In this document: piece after piece, positions 12,526 to 26,702 of the stretch | Position numbering within the stretch: position 1 is the stretch's first letter | How the letters are laid out: each line of letters opens with the position of its first letter | Source: Cardinalis cardinalis | Taxonomy: Eukaryota; Chordata; Aves; Passeriformes; Cardinalidae | NCBI GenBank assembly: GCA_014549065.1 | Contig: JACDOX010000034.1 | Location: 4,721,065 to 4,785,064, forward strand | Length of the DNA: 64,000 bases | Reading direction: 5' to 3' | The notes under the pieces: model-generated | The model's database searches: none | What the model saw: only the letters and a program-made list of their open reading frames with translations | What the model was told of the DNA's origin: nothing | Position numbers and translations under genes: made by a program

Positions 12526-15500
12526 TCTATAGGAGTAGATGTCACAGCCTAGAAAGAAGGCTCTTCCTGGAGACTTTCAGGGATACTCATATCTGGAGAA
12601 GCAAAGCAGAGACATGCTTCTCAAGACCATGGTCACAGCAATCAGGAATCACAAAGAATTCTATTGGAAGCTGGGCTTACAAGAGTCACATGTATTTTGG
12701 TATAGCCTAGGCAGCTGTTCCTGCTTGCACCCAAGAGTTGGTTGTCCCTCCTGCATGTATGTACACACACACACAGCTGGGACACAAAATTCATATACAT
12801 GGACATACAGATAGAGCTGTGAAATAAAACTAGCACTAGTCCTGTTTGTATAAAACCAGATTGTGCTATGACACTCAGTGTAATATTAAAATGCTGCTAA
12901 GAAATCTTCCCAACAATGGAGACATTGATTTGCTGTGGTCCTTTTAAGATGTTGCCCTGGGCTGCTATTGGGAAGCTGCTTTGCAGGCTGCCAGATACGT
13001 CTTTTTGTTGTGTAACACCAAGGGTGGCTTAGGACATGAGGCCATCTGAAATACTGGTTAGTCTGGGAGAAGCCAAACCCGACATGAGTCACACTCACAC
13101 TGCATCTTGGTGCAGTGTGGGGGTGGGACACTGGCACACACTATCTCCTCCTCGCTGCCTAGCTCTTTGCAGCCCAGAAACAACCCACCTTTTTCCAGAT
13201 TTAAGCTTGGGGGTGAACTAGCTCTCAGGTAGCATGAACAATCAGGAGATCATAGGCACAAAAATCCAGCAGATACCAACAAGATAGTATAGATGTACTT
13301 TGTGTTTACTAAATTTGAAATAATATTTTTCCTTTGTGTTTAATCTTCCATCTGGAGTAATTCAAACTTTTATAGTGGCATTGATTAGGTTGGATTGGAA
13401 TAATTATTTAGATAGTATTGAAAACTCTGCCTTGAAAGCTTGAGTCTAGAGACTAGGAAGGTGTAATATTAAAACTACACCAATAGTAAATATTGAACAT
13501 GCTTCTGTAATATATTGATTTCCCTTGATATGCTCACAAGGTGATATGATATTGAAAATACAGCCAGTTGTCCCTTACTGATGGCCAGATTATCTTTGTG
13601 GAGGTGAAACCATGTCCCAGGCATACAGACGTATGATCTGGCTGACTGATGGAAACTGTAATCCAAATTCACTGGGCAGAATGTCTGAGCCTATGTATTT
13701 TATTTGACTCTTAAAGTACCTCTGTAGGAAACAAGTGGGCTTAGAGGGAATGTGTTTAGGCAGTGACCTGCTGATGGTCTGTACACTTTAACTGGCTGCA
13801 CAGTCCTGAGACTCTTCCCCAATGCCACAATAATAAAGCTATCTGCCCTAGATGAAAGGAGAGTTTAGCTGTGTGGTTGCAAGTTGTAGTGTGTGACTTG
13901 TTTTTGGGGCCAGAGAATTGTCTCTGATCCATTTTATTTACTAACAACTATAGCCAAATTGATCCATGCAGAGCCAGCTTCTGAACACCCAGTGTCCCAG
14001 TTGCACTGAACACATCAGGAATTAGGATGCAGATATCTCACATTTTCTCATTTTAGTTTTGGCAACACCATTTCTCATTTACTTTTGGAATTCCAATGCT
14101 TAAGTTACTTGGATGAAGGAGAATTGGCTACAAGTAAACAAAGTTTTGTCTACAGGAAGGCGTTCAGTTTGGCACAAGATATGCCAAGTTACCTATGCAT
14201 TGGTGATCATCATGCTTGCATAGTATATGTCCTTTTATAGCCAAATTTGGCCACCCCAGCTTGAGATTTAGGGTTTTTTTTTTAAACAAAGCACAATATG
14301 CCGAGAGGGAAAGTGAAGAAGTCAGTAGACCACTTCTGAGTCTGCCTCTAATGGCATGTGTGTCACCTAACTTCTACACTGTGCTTATGGCTGAGCTCAT
14401 CTGTAACCTTACTTTCAAGTCATTAGAAACAAATAAATATTTTTAGGGACTGATTCATCTTACCTATTTCAGATATATAGGAACAGGTGGATCATACCTT
14501 AAAATTGCCTGTTTCTCTCCAGCTGTTATAAAGTAAGCACTTGGCAATATTCTCATACATAATTTCTTCACATTTACAGGAGATGTACATAGCTTCTAAT
14601 TACTCATTCTACAGTGGTGCCATACAATTATTTGTTGCATTTTCTTCACCCTTTCTGAATAAATCGATACACAGCAGAAGCAGTCTATCAGGGCATAGCT
14701 CTTGCTCATGTGCAGTTGTCCCCATGGTGGTCAGGCAGTGAAGGGTAGGAGGGCAGACCTCAGTGGGGTGTAGGTGACACATGGTGGCCCAGGGAAGGGG
14801 GGCAGCTTGGGGGCCCTCCTCAGTACACAGCAAACACAGTGGCCATGGACCTGTTTGGACCTGGGCTCTGCTACAGCTGCAGATTTACAGCGTGGTAAAT
14901 CTCCGGCTTCTCAGCTGCCAAAGGAAACATGAGCGGCCACAGGAGTTGCGTTCTTTATAGGAAATGAATAAGCACAAAAGGGCCATCTGATACCCCACAG
15001 GCTAATGTGTGAGCACTGTCTTATTAAGGACAAAAGAGATCTGAGGAATTGGCAGAGATGTCAAATTTAGTACTCTGGCTTTTTAAAATATGTTAATAAC
15101 TCCATCTTCTCTAACCCTTCAGATTTTTCTTCTCCAGAAGAAACAAAAAAACCTCCTCCAGTAACTTTTAGATTCATTTGGTTTAATGTATCTTGCATTT
15201 TATAGTACCAGAAGGATTTTAAAATGCTGAATTAATTATGGGCCAGATGTTGTATGCAAGGCCAAGCTAAATTGATAGGACTGTTCGGGGCTGCCACAAA
15301 GCTGTGTGTTTGTTGTCAGCTCTCAGGAGAAGGGTAATGCAGCTGACAGCTATGTATCACTGAACAAGAATTTTGACTGAGAAAATCTGTATGATTCTGA
15401 GAGTTATATTGTCTTTTAAAGTGTTTTCTGCAAAATTTCTAGAAAGGATTTATACTTTGGTATTCAGAAACTGAACTAAGTATTGTCATTGGATTACTGG

Positions 15501-16909
15501 ATTCACCTCAATTTGCTGCAGTGTGCTCTGTGCATTTATTGCTCTTTTTGGGTGCCATTTAAATGCTTTTGTNCTTGGTTAATAAATCATACCTGAGATT
15601 TAAAAATCTCCCCAAAAAATGTGGACACATAATTTCCATTAAAATGAGTGGGAACTTTGGATCCTGTCCCTAACTTGGACTATTATAATGTTGTATGAAT
15701 AATTATTCATCTCAGTATATTGAATACTTTATTTCACCTTCTCTCCTATCAAAATTAAGAAGAAAAATAGAATAAAATAAGGACTTCTGATAAGGATTTA
15801 ATTGCAACATATTTGTTTTGAATTTGGATTTTTATCAATAGCAAAGAATCCAAATTAAAATATTTTGTAGAGAATANTCCCACTTTTCAGAATCATCTTG
15901 CTTCTACATTCAAAAGAAAAGTCTCCTCCTATGTTTTNTACATTCCTAGCTCCATCCAGAAAGCCACAAAACTCAAGCTTTTTCTTGGCTTCCCATTTTG
16001 CAGAAGACCCCATGTAAATGTGCAATGATATTTTTAGCAACGTATAATAATAGATATATACAATTTAGTATATATACACTATAATACTTATTACTATACT
16101 ATATTACTATATCTTGATATAATAATATAAGAATATTGAAAAGTAGCTTTCGTAATGCTTCCCTCCAAGTGGTACACATCCCCAGTGTTTAAAAAACCTG
16201 TAACAGATTCTGAGCTATCAACATGCTGAATTAGTTGAGACATCTGACTCCCCAAATAAGGTCTGATCTATTTTATCTGACTGTTTTAGAATATAATCAT
16301 ACTTACAAAAAATGGATGTAGTGTCTCATGATAATCTCCTTCACTGAAACTTTAAATCAAGAGATTTTGTCTTGCATACAGTTTAATTTACCAGTCTTTG
16401 GTATGACCAATAGGAAACTTGAAATATGTTTTGGTGAAGTTGCCTGTTTCTGCAAATCTTACTAGCCAACAAAGGCCACTTGAAAAGATAGATGAAAGAA
16501 TTTTAGTATATACTTATCTTGGAAAAACNGAGCCCAGATGATAGGACCTCAGAAAATAGAGCTGTTAGGTGTTCTGCAGGAAGACGGTACTGACTTTCTT
16601 CATGCTGTGCTGGTGTTGGGTTGAAAGGATATTTTTCTTTTGTGTGGGGTCTCTTTTCCTCCATTAATGGCAGATTCAGAACAACTTAGAACTGGTCTCA
16701 ACATTTTTTTATATTGGNTGAGGAATGGAAATGAGCCACTCTCAAAACAATTTCATCACAATTTCCTGTATGTTATTCAGGCAAAGCTTATCCTGATGAT
16801 GTTCTCATCATTTGGGTTACTATAATGCAAGCTATGGAGACTTACAAGCTGTCTGGAGAGGAACTTTTCACAAGGCTATGCAGCCATAGGCAGCCATAAG
16901 AAAAAAGAA
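12526..16909. other. Unassigned intergenic sequence
   Basis: No gene was recognised. There is a short CA run near 12,760, a GC-rich island at about 14,700-14,945 with a small hairpin, and a very AT-rich tract at about 16,040-16,140. Confidence 0.6.
14881..14902. repeat. Perfect 8-base inverted repeat in a GC-rich island
   Basis: agatttac and gtaaatct are separated by six bases. It lies within a locally GC-rich 250-base stretch in otherwise AT-rich DNA. The function is unknown. Confidence 0.6.
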
Positions 16910-17168
16910 ATGGCCTTAAGCTGAAGGAGTGCAGTGTTTAGATTAAACATTAGGAAAAATATTCTCTACTGTGATGGTGGTGAGGCACTTGCACAGGTTG
17001 TCCATAGAAGTTGTGGACTCTCCATCCCTAGAAGTGTCAAATGCCACTTGGGATGGGGCTCTGAGTAACCTGGTCTAGTGGAAGGTTTCCTGCCTATGGC
17101 AGGAGGTTTGGAGCTAGCTGGTCTTTAAAGCTCCTTCCAATCCAAACTATTATGATTCTTTGATTCTC
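16910..17168 (+). mobile_element. CR1 LINE 3' end
   Basis: The copy runs from gaaatggccttaagctgaag through the family clause equivalent to gtggtgaggcacttgcacag and ends with the tandem tatgattctttgattctctg typical of CR1 3' termini. It is 5' truncated, as most CR1 copies are. Confidence 0.88.
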
Positions 17169-20100
17169 TGATATTTGTACAGAATCTCTCAAATGACAAG
17201 TACCCCATAGCATTCTTAGGTGAAAGAAGAGATGAGACTGACTCTGCTACAAGTGCTGATANAAAGTAAAACAAAACTAGGAGCAATATGCTCTCTCCAA
17301 CTCATATGCACAAAGGACAGTTGCATTGGACCTATATGGTCAATAAAGTAATACATTTAGACCACAGCTGTGCTGGAGACAGTTCAGGAGATCTTGCTGT
17401 TCAAATTACCATGTGTACCCAAATGGCTTTTGGCAAGCTTTGCACCTTGCTGTAGGGTCTCCTGGGAGTGGTAATGCCATAGTTAGCTGAGTTTGAAACT
17501 CCTTTCCCTTTCCTCTTCTCCTTTGCAGCCTGTCAAAGCTTGGATGCAGCAGTGGATTTAATGACACAAACAGAGAAAAAATATTAAAAATAGGCCTAAA
17601 CTGAGAAGAGGAATATTTTAGTATTTTAGCTACAATCATAAATCCTGGAGGTATTAATCTGTGTAGCCAGCATTTATGTATCTGTGTAGCCACTGTGCAG
17701 TGCCAGGAGCAGTTTCCTTGTTGGAAATGGTCCCTGTGTAGTGTTTATTGTTAAAGTGCCATTTCCTCTACTTTCCCATCATGTGCTCATGACCAGAAGA
17801 GCATAAAAAATCTACCAGATCCCTGAAAACAGGAAAGGTGGGTGAGTACTGAGAGCATACAGGGGGTCTTCCTTTTGCAAGTATGTATTTTCTAATCAAT
17901 TATTATTATTATTTGAATGTCCCCTATGCAACAGCTCTTGAGGATAGCCTGGGAAACACTTGTTTTACTGCCAGTGCTGTCCATGACAAGGCTCATGAGT
18001 CAGAGCCCTGAGGTGTCTCAGGTCCCTGCCCTGGGTGTTCATTAACTTGTTTTGGGGTTGAGAAGTTCAGCTGAGCCATGGGGATGCAAATCTCCAGAGC
18101 AGGGGAGGACGGACAGATCAGATCAGGTCTGTGACACCTTAAGTGACTCAGTGGTTTGACTCAGGAATCTTAAGGGATTTTTTTTAACCTAAATGACCCT
18201 GTGATTTTAACATGAGCTATCAGAGCTTGTGAACAAGGGACCTAATGGGGGTTCAATGGCACTGAGACTGGACCATGTGGTTGGACCATTGCAAAAGCAG
18301 GAGACAGACTCAGGACACAGATATTCATTTTTAATGTAATGTAACCTCAGCAGGGTTGGAGAAGTATTTTATATTCCTCTTCTGTGTCCTAATTCACTGA
18401 CATAATGAGGCAGCACAACTGCTATGACTATTCATCTATCTATCTATCTATCTATCTATCTTAGAGTGACTAGAAGCCAGGGCTAATGATTTAGTTCTCC
18501 AAAGGGTATTACCCTCTGGAAGATTCAGAATGACATGCTTGTACCTTAAGAGGATACATAAGGTAAGGACACATGGCCAGTACCTAACCCGTATCCAAAA
18601 TTTGGTTCTCACTCATGAACAGAAATGCTACCACCTCGAGTTAACAGACTACCTGGGCATCAGTCATTGGTTCGAGGAATTTGAGACTCCAAATCTACTT
18701 GTCCCTGAGTGCTCTGAAAAATGAGGTACCCACAGAGTACACGTAACAAATGCAGCTAATGGGGAACACACATTTCAGAGCAAGGTAAGGGGTGGAGGAG
18801 TTGGCCCTGGTAGCCTATTGTGGAGGGGTCTAATCCTCAGACAGTGAGTTTGCCATAATGGTTTGCTCTTACCAGTAGAACCCTTTCTGTCAAGTTTACC
18901 TTTTTTCAAAATCAAAGTATGGGTGTCTAATAATGTGTGTCTTTTCATATTGATTGAGTGTGTGAATACAAAATATGATTTGGTATTCACTGTGGAGCTT
19001 GTCTCCAAAGCTGAGGACAGAAGCTTTCTCCTAGAGTTCTCCTGTTTGACCTCAGCCCTGCTTTTCTTACTCTGGCGCTAGGTCCCCAGAAACCTGGAAA
19101 GGGAAGTTTTCAGAGGGGAGGCTGGGTGATCCTGCTCTGAGCACTGCATTGGGTGTGAATGGCAATGAGACTAAGAAGGTAAACACAGAAGGGAATTGAA
19201 AACTTTTTTTCGTTGTGTAGATTTAACATAGGATTCATTACTTTAAGCACTGCCTTGTCAGATCATTGCCCTTTGACAGGGCTTTAATAACTGGAATAAA
19301 ACAACTGTCGGGATTGTCTCTCCAGCTCTTTGTAATAGAGTAAGCATAAATGCTAGAAATCAATTGCACTTGGATAGGAAACTTGTAAAGGACAACTTTC
19401 TTTCTAGAAAGTAAGATTTATGGGAAGTGTGGCTTTTGTAGGAGATAAAGAATAGTTAAATAATTTGGAGGGAAAAAAAAGAAGGAAAAGTTCACTTTTT
19501 TCTATCACTCAACACCAAGCATTCAGCCAAAGGTAAAAAGGTATGGATTAAGCAGAAGACTGCCAAAGTTAGTTAAAGCTTATCATTCACATATTGCCTA
19601 GAAAATGTAATTCATTCCTATCCTAATTATTTCAAATTTGGCCTGTTTGGCATTCAGTGACAAGTCATTAGCAAGATAGACCAGCTGTTATTGCAGTGCA
19701 GTCTGAACTCTCTGGAAAAACATGCAAAATATTGAAAGGCACAGAAAAAACTGAGCAATATGTTCCTATTTCCCCAGGCTTACCAGAGAGCAAAGGTACA
19801 GGATAGGAAGCAAGGATCGCCTGAGTCCATTTCAAAATGTGTTGGAAAAAATAAGGTGTAAAATTCTGTGCAATTCTTCTGTCACACTGAGGCCAGGAGT
19901 TGATGAGAGGATGTTGTATAATTTCATTTTAACTCTACTGGGAGTTCAGGCAGAGGAGACAAAATGGAAGGTCTAGCTACGGTTCCACCACAGGATTTAA
20001 GGATGACTGTTGCTGTTCATTCAACACGCAAAGACTCAGCTGTTGTGCCTTTACTGGGTCCTATTGTCACAAACTGAACCCACCAAAGGTGTGCTGTCAA

Positions 20101-22990
20101 TCTGTACAACATCCACTGTCCTTTGTGCCCCTGTACTGCAGAGTGTTTGTTTCTCTACGTGCAGTCTGGCCAATCCATGTTCTTTACAACANGAGATGTT
20201 TTTTAGCAGCAGTTTTCTGTGATGTGGAGCTGGCCACAGTCTGAAGGTTTGCCTGACAAGTTTTTGCTGCCCTGTCTCCTCACCTACTCTCAGATGTTTA
20301 ATATGTGGAAGCTGCCATCAAATTTGGGGTTGAGGGGCCTCTCATCTGACATGTGCATCAGCTGTCTGGGAGAACACAGCTCACGAGAGTATTACTGCAG
20401 CACTTGATATTTGACAGGACCTTGAATAACAGGCTAATAGAGCTGTGTGCTTATTTATACCAGCAACAGCACAGTAGTCAGTGCAGGTGAAATTGGGAAG
20501 TCACATGCCGTGATAATGATAAGCTGTCCATGTTTCACATGAGTATGAGACAGTGGTGATGACAGCTGTGTGGCACTTTGAAGCCAGATGCCTCCTGTAT
20601 TCCAGATACAGTGCCCTTTAATCTCCTANGAGCCATGCTGGATTTTGCTGTGCTCTGCATGACTTCATGTCTTGCTGTGACACTCCAAGACAGCCTCCTG
20701 CCGAGGTTCTCTGAGCAGAATTGGTCTGCAGGCTTCAGAGCTGCATTGTGAGCACATACAGACAGGAGTCTATTTTCTAGACGGTGAGCGTGGAAAAGAN
20801 CCTTAATTTTCTTTCTACTGGTGATCAGACCAAAGTGCCTGGCAGCATTACTGAAGTATTAATTAATGTGCTGTACATCTTCTGGATGTACAATGAATGC
20901 TTGGCTGTCGACAAACAGCAAGTTCCCAGCACAGAGGCTCTGGGGCAGCAGGAGGGAAAGTAGCTCTCAAGATGTTGTTGTCATTTCACCTTCTGTTGGT
21001 TCTTCTGCACTGCAAGAACGTTCTTTTGGTAATTATGGATAATTTGCAAATATTCGTTATTTAAGAGTGACTCAACCATGAACAAACATAAATATGCAAA
21101 AAGGCATTTTAAGCCAAGTCTCCAGAAATCNTTACATGTAATAACCTTGAGTTTGATGTTTCAAGTAATCATTCTGAGACTTATTAAGGCCAGAAACATA
21201 AGCCTTAGCTAAGTGCAGATTTAGACCACTCTGTATGTGACTAGCTATTTTCCTGAGAACTTTCTGACCTAACTGTGTGACAGAAGCTTTCTTTTTTAAA
21301 TAACCTTATGAATGTTTGCTGGCATGGCAAAGCAAAAGAACAAGATACAATAGCCTCTTGGTATAAATCTCTGTTAATGAGATCAGGACTAGAAACCTCA
21401 TTGTTCAACTCACATTCTGTCTGAACACAATCTGCTTCTCAAATTATAAATCAGGGGCAAGACACTGTACCATTGTGTAACCCTACACTCTGGCTCTGGA
21501 ATGTTTCCTAGTCATAAGAGGATTGTCATCATTTCATTTACCAGAGAACTATCAAACAGGCCTGAGCCATATTTGGTCCACAACCCCCCCCGAAAGAAGA
21601 CAAATACCCCTGCTTGCAGCAGGGTATTTTTGCAGCAACAGCACAGAAGCATGCATTATAGTGTGCCACATCCTGGAGTCTAAAAACAAAAGAAAAAAGC
21701 AATGTCAGAAGCAGTGCTCATTACTAAGAAAACTAATTTGTTTATGCATACCCTATATATCTGTGTGCCTTTATAAAACAAACACACATATGTGTAATAA
21801 GATCATTGAGTTGGAAGGTTTAGTTCTGTCTGCAAGGCGCATTGTGTGCATGAAGCCTCTGCCATCCCGGGAGACCTTACAGCACATTCTGCTTCAGAAA
21901 GAAAGAACCATCCCCTCTGACAATCTCAGACAGACAGAGAGAAGGACTTAGTCACAGGGTGTGGATGGTACAGTCATTTGAAGAGCTCTGAAGGACATAA
22001 TTGCTTTCACATTTTCATCCAGCTTTCTAACAATCCAAGAAAATGGGGAAAGACTTACTAATTTTTTACTGGCTTTGAAACTGTCTAGGAAATCCCAAGC
22101 TCACTCATTAGCTCCATCAAATGTAGCAAATGTAGGTTGTAAAACAATTAACCTAAATGCACAACCTGCCAGCCAAGTCACCTCTTGTCTTTGGCTGGAC
22201 TCACTCTACAGGAAGGGAAAGAGGTTCACCCTTATCACNCTGTGTTCTGTCTCTCTAGTTCTGCCTGCTGTTAAGAACAATATCATGAAAGGTCTGTGTA
22301 AATATCATCCTACTCCCATATCCCCACATAGCTCTGTTCTCCAAAGGGAGACTGTGGGCATGTGCTGACTGGACAACACAGAAATCAGTGCTGCACTGTG
22401 AATAACCACGAGAGAATAACACCAGCACTCTGACTGAACAATCTCTGAAGGCCGTGTTCCCCAGTGCCAAACCCTTTGCCTACAGATCAGAACAGAGCTC
22501 AAACCTCTTGAATAGATTGTGTAAGTTTTGCTTTTTATTAGATGGCTAAACTCAGAAATCAGAAAGGGAAATTATTTCCATGGGCAAGAAATTACCAAAT
22601 ATGTAAGTCAACCTGAAACAAAACACTTCACATAGCTTTTGACTAATCTTATTAAGCTAGTCTCAAAATCTTATTTTGAAGTGAAAATTCAAACTTTTAA
22701 ATGTGAACAGACATACTTGAACTTTAGATTTTTTTCTTTGATGAAAACTCTGAATATTAATTATTTCAGCAGCATTTCATTTTTTAGAAATATATGTTTT
22801 CACTTTTTCAGTTTGCTTAATGGCACAACACTTGAATGATCATTGAATAACAGATAGTGGTCCATTCTACTGGCATTTTTGCCTAACTGCAGGATGGCAC
22901 AACCTTCAAGAGATTCAGCATCTTTTAGAGACTTTTCATGGCACAAGTAAGAAGATCAAATAAAAACATTACTGAAAATTAAATAAAAAG
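17169..22990. other. Unassigned intergenic sequence
   Basis: No gene, RNA gene or transposon was recognised in these 5.8 kb. They contain an ATCT microsatellite at 18,434-18,461. A moderately GC-rich stretch around 20,000-20,960 has short frames without family resemblance. Confidence 0.6.
18434..18461. repeat. (ATCT)7 microsatellite
   Basis: Seven uninterrupted ATCT units. It is likely polymorphic in length. Confidence 0.97.
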
Positions 22991-23002
22991 CATAGAAATC
23001 GA

Positions 23003-23069
23003 CCTCTCCTCTCCTCTCCTCTCCTCTCCTCTCCTCTCCTCTCCTCTCCTCTCCTCTCCTCTCCTCTCC
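23003..23069. repeat. (CTCCT)n pentanucleotide array, left of gap
   Basis: About 13 near-perfect CTCCT units run straight into the assembly gap. On the minus strand it is all purine (GA-rich). Confidence 0.95.
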
Positions 23070-23389
23070 NNNNNNNNNNNNNNNNNNNNNNNNNNNNNNN
23101 NNNNNNNNNNNNNNNNNNNNNNNNNNNNNNNNNNNNNNNNNNNNNNNNNNNNNNNNNNNNNNNNNNNNNNNNNNNNNNNNNNNNNNNNNNNNNNNNNNNN
23201 NNNNNNNNNNNNNNNNNNNNNNNNNNNNNNNNNNNNNNNNNNNNNNNNNNNNNNNNNNNNNNNNNNNNNNNNNNNNNNNNNNNNNNNNNNNNNNNNNNNN
23301 NNNNNNNNNNNNNNNNNNNNNNNNNNNNNNNNNNNNNNNNNNNNNNNNNNNNNNNNNNNNNNNNNNNNNNNNNNNNNNNNNNNNNNNNN
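23070..23389. other. Assembly gap (320 N)
   Basis: A run of N lies between two different pyrimidine arrays. The true length is unknown. Confidence 0.99.
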
Positions 23390-23484
23390 TCCTTTCCTTT
23401 CCTTTCCTTTCCTTTCCTTTCCTTTCCTTTCCTTTCCTTTCCTTTCCTTTCCTTTCCTTTCCTTTCCTTTCCTTTCCTTTCCTT
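23390..23484. repeat. (CCTTT)n pentanucleotide array, right of gap
   Basis: About 19 CCTTT units run out of the gap, then decay into a mixed CT tract to about 23,545. The unit differs from the array on the left. Confidence 0.95.
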
Positions 23485-23584
23485 CTCTTTTTAAAATTTT
23501 TCTTCCTCCTTTCCATTTTTCTTTCTTTCTTTTTGTTTTTGTTTCTCTGATAGAGCACAAACTACTGGATACAGACTAAATAAC

Positions 23585-26500
23585 AATGTTAAACAATTGC
23601 TCCCTTCTCAAAAAAAGGACAAAATTAATATATACAATAATAGAAATGTTATATGTAGATTCCTGTCACCCACAGACACTTCGGCCACCCTGGATCACTG
23701 CTACCATTGTTGCTGGTTTGGGATTTATAGTCACTATTGAAGGAATCGTGCGGCTATGATTTGAAATACAATTCCAAAAATATTGTGGAGTCATCTCTAA
23801 TTATAGGGGGTCGAATTCAGTTTGGGTGAATTCTCTCTTATAAAAGCAATGGTATTAAAGAAGGAATCATTATGAGCCAGATGATTATGAATATTATGAT
23901 AAAGATGAAAAAAAGGATATGAAANCTCCTGTCTACTTGATGGAGCAGATGTGTGTTTGGTGAGAAGTCTGGTCATTCCCACACACCACCGGCCATNTTT
24001 TAGATGGCACTCTGCCCACTCTTTTCTGGTTCCTTTTGTATTGTGCATTGTCATTCCTGTTGTGTTTGCAGAATTTGACAGTATCAGTCAGGTTCTCCTC
24101 CCAGCAGGGGCTTTGCCAAAGATGCTGCCACACATCTCAAGACTTGTGTACTCTATACTGGCCTAACACACGCAAATGCATATCTTGAGGTATTCCTTTT
24201 GTCTCAAATGATTTGATGCACCCTCCTAGCAGCCTGTGGTTCTATAGCACAGTCGTATTCACTGCTGCAATTTTACATACACATTGGCTGCCCCAAAACA
24301 CTGTCATAAGGGTTTACTTGTGCCTGTTCTACCTGAAAAACAGAGTGGTCAAAATGCTTGAAACATCATTTACAGGTGTCAGTAGTAGTTCTGCAAAGGT
24401 CTTCCCCCGTCACAGGGCTGCAGTTCTTTTAGCCTGTGAATCTGGTAGCTAAAAAATTTTTTTTCCTTATGAAAGCAAATTGACCGTGAGCAATGGCTGG
24501 AGGAGGAGGATCTCTGACTTCTCCCAGTCCCCCTCTTCCCACCCATTACCGCTGCAGCTCTTGCCACTGCCCAGAGCTTATCAATGAGCATAGGCAAGGA
24601 CCCTGCCGTCTAATGACCATGGCTGGAGGGACGTTCCAGAAGAGAAAGGAGAACCAGAGCCTTGTTCAGAACTCCCAGGCCGCTGTGGCAGCTTCAGCTG
24701 CAGCCCAGCCAGTTCCTGTCTCGCTGTCCCAAGTGCTGAGGACTTGTCATAGTCCCCATGTGTGTCTGTAGCTGCACCTATCCCTCACATCCACAGCGCT
24801 GTCACGCCTGTCACTTCTGCCTCCAATGCCAATGGCAGGCCTCAGGTACATTGGCTCCTGCCATCCTAGAGCCTAGCTGCAGGTGCTGGAGTGGATGGTG
24901 GCTATTTGCTCTGGTGACCTCCCAGATACAGAGGTAGATAATTTTCTTCCTGGCAGCATTGGAGGCTGCTATACAGGTGATGGAGGAAAAGGTGAACCTT
25001 CGTAGGGTAGGGGGGCTTTCACACCCTGTTAAGCCCTGATGGAGCATAAAATTTGTGTTAACATCAGCCCATTTCTTCTAACCCTGGCATTCTCCTGGAC
25101 ATGTCTGCACTCAGGAGGCTGTTTGTCAATGACACCCTCACGAGGCTCTGCTCTGGCTTTTCACAAGTGCTCAGAATCCAGCTGCTGCCCCTGGGGCCGC
25201 TCTCATAGTGCACATTCCTGATGCCCAAGGGTCACCCTGTTTAGACACCTAAACAGAAATTATACTTCACTGTTGTCATAAGAGCCAAAGTGACCTCAGA
25301 AACAAGGTTATTACCTTATTGAAGGTAATATTACCTCAGTTGAAGCCTGTAACGCTAAATCAAAAAACTAATTTGAAATTACTTTCCCAGAAATGTAAAT
25401 GCATGCACCTGCTTTTGAAAGAATGTCTTCAGGTAATTGAGGAAGTTGACTCATGGGCTTTACTTTTGCCACCTAAACTGCCACCCAGGAATAGAAACCT
25501 GGTTAAGCTGCTGCTCTGGCTTGCTGACTAGCACTACCATGGCCCCTGGTATTTGGATTATTTGCTTTCCTCTCTCTTAATCTCTGTTGGGAAACCTTCC
25601 CCCGCTATTTAAATATTAAATCCTTACCATACTGGAATGTCACAGTGGACTGCTGACAAACAGAGATGTAAGGGCCCAGTATTTCAGGGCAAACCAATTT
25701 TGAGTTCCAACTCAAAATGCTCCTTGTTAGTTTGTTTCATGCCTTTTGCTGGGAATTCTACATTTATTTGAGACCAAAGACCAAGTAAGTACTGACACAC
25801 ATCAAAATCCTTTCAGCATGTGGACTTCAGCTATAGTTTCCCTTTTCTGGCAGAACTGTCAGAACAGATGGCAACAGTGGTCATAAGAAACCAAGTTTCT
25901 GCAATTTTGATGTTTAAATACAGTTTATCTTAACAGTCTCCAGACTGATGTCAGCCCCTTTAAGCCACATTTTTCCTCCAAAGATGTAGTAATGCCTAGC
26001 TAGAGGAGAAAGGTTATTTATTATTTATTATTCGAGTCTTCAAAATATTTTCTTGAAAGACTCAATCTTTCCCTAAACCTTCTTTGTAAAATTGAAGCTG
26101 CTATTTGCTATATGTAGTTCATCTTAGTCTTGGCTGACACAATGCTCCAGCAGGTAGCTCTAAACCCTGAGAAACTGTCCATTGTTAAGATGGGCACATG
26201 TTTTCCTCTTCTCTTTTTCTTGAAGGCTGGTTCCTTCCTAAGCAATGGCAGCACTTTTTAAAGACAATTACATGATGGTCATGGTATGATGGGGAACAAC
26301 AAAGTTTTTAAAATACTTTTGCCAAATGATCATTTAAGGGCTTCTTTTGGGAAGATGAATTGCATTTATAGAATACCAGTCTCTAAATGGGAGGAGATCC
26401 TGTGGTTGCACTCTTATGGCACTGAGTCCACCCCTGAAATAAGGCTCTCCCAGGCTTCCGTACACTTTGTTTCAAAGATTAGCAGTAACACTGTGTGGGG

Positions 26501-26702
26501 ATCAGGCACAGCTCTGGTGGAAGTACAGGAGTGCTTAACCCCCGAGACAAACCCTACAATTGTTACTGTGTAGGTATGAACAGAAAATCAGGCATCTAAT
26601 ACAGAGTTATAAATCAAGAGATTTTGTAAATTCTTTTTATTGCTTCTTGCAGCTAATTTCAGCCTAAATTTGTTGACTGATTCTGCTCGTTTAACAAAAA
26701 AA
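23585..26702. other. Unassigned intergenic sequence with a GC-rich island
   Basis: The part at about 24,490-25,210 is clearly GC-richer than its surroundings and holds short frames on both strands, for example 92 codons at 24,493 on the plus strand. No domain or known protein was recognised, and stops interrupt each frame. A perfect 14-base palindrome is at 25,323-25,336. The rest holds nothing that I can name. Confidence 0.55.

Noticed and set aside
21523..21951. 142-codon frame on the plus strand
   Set aside because: No recognised family. Another frame on the same strand is also open over part of it, and there are no supporting exons.
22956..23560. Long Lys/Arg/Glu-rich frames on the minus strand across the gap
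   Set aside because: They are translations of pentanucleotide arrays and N bases, not genes.
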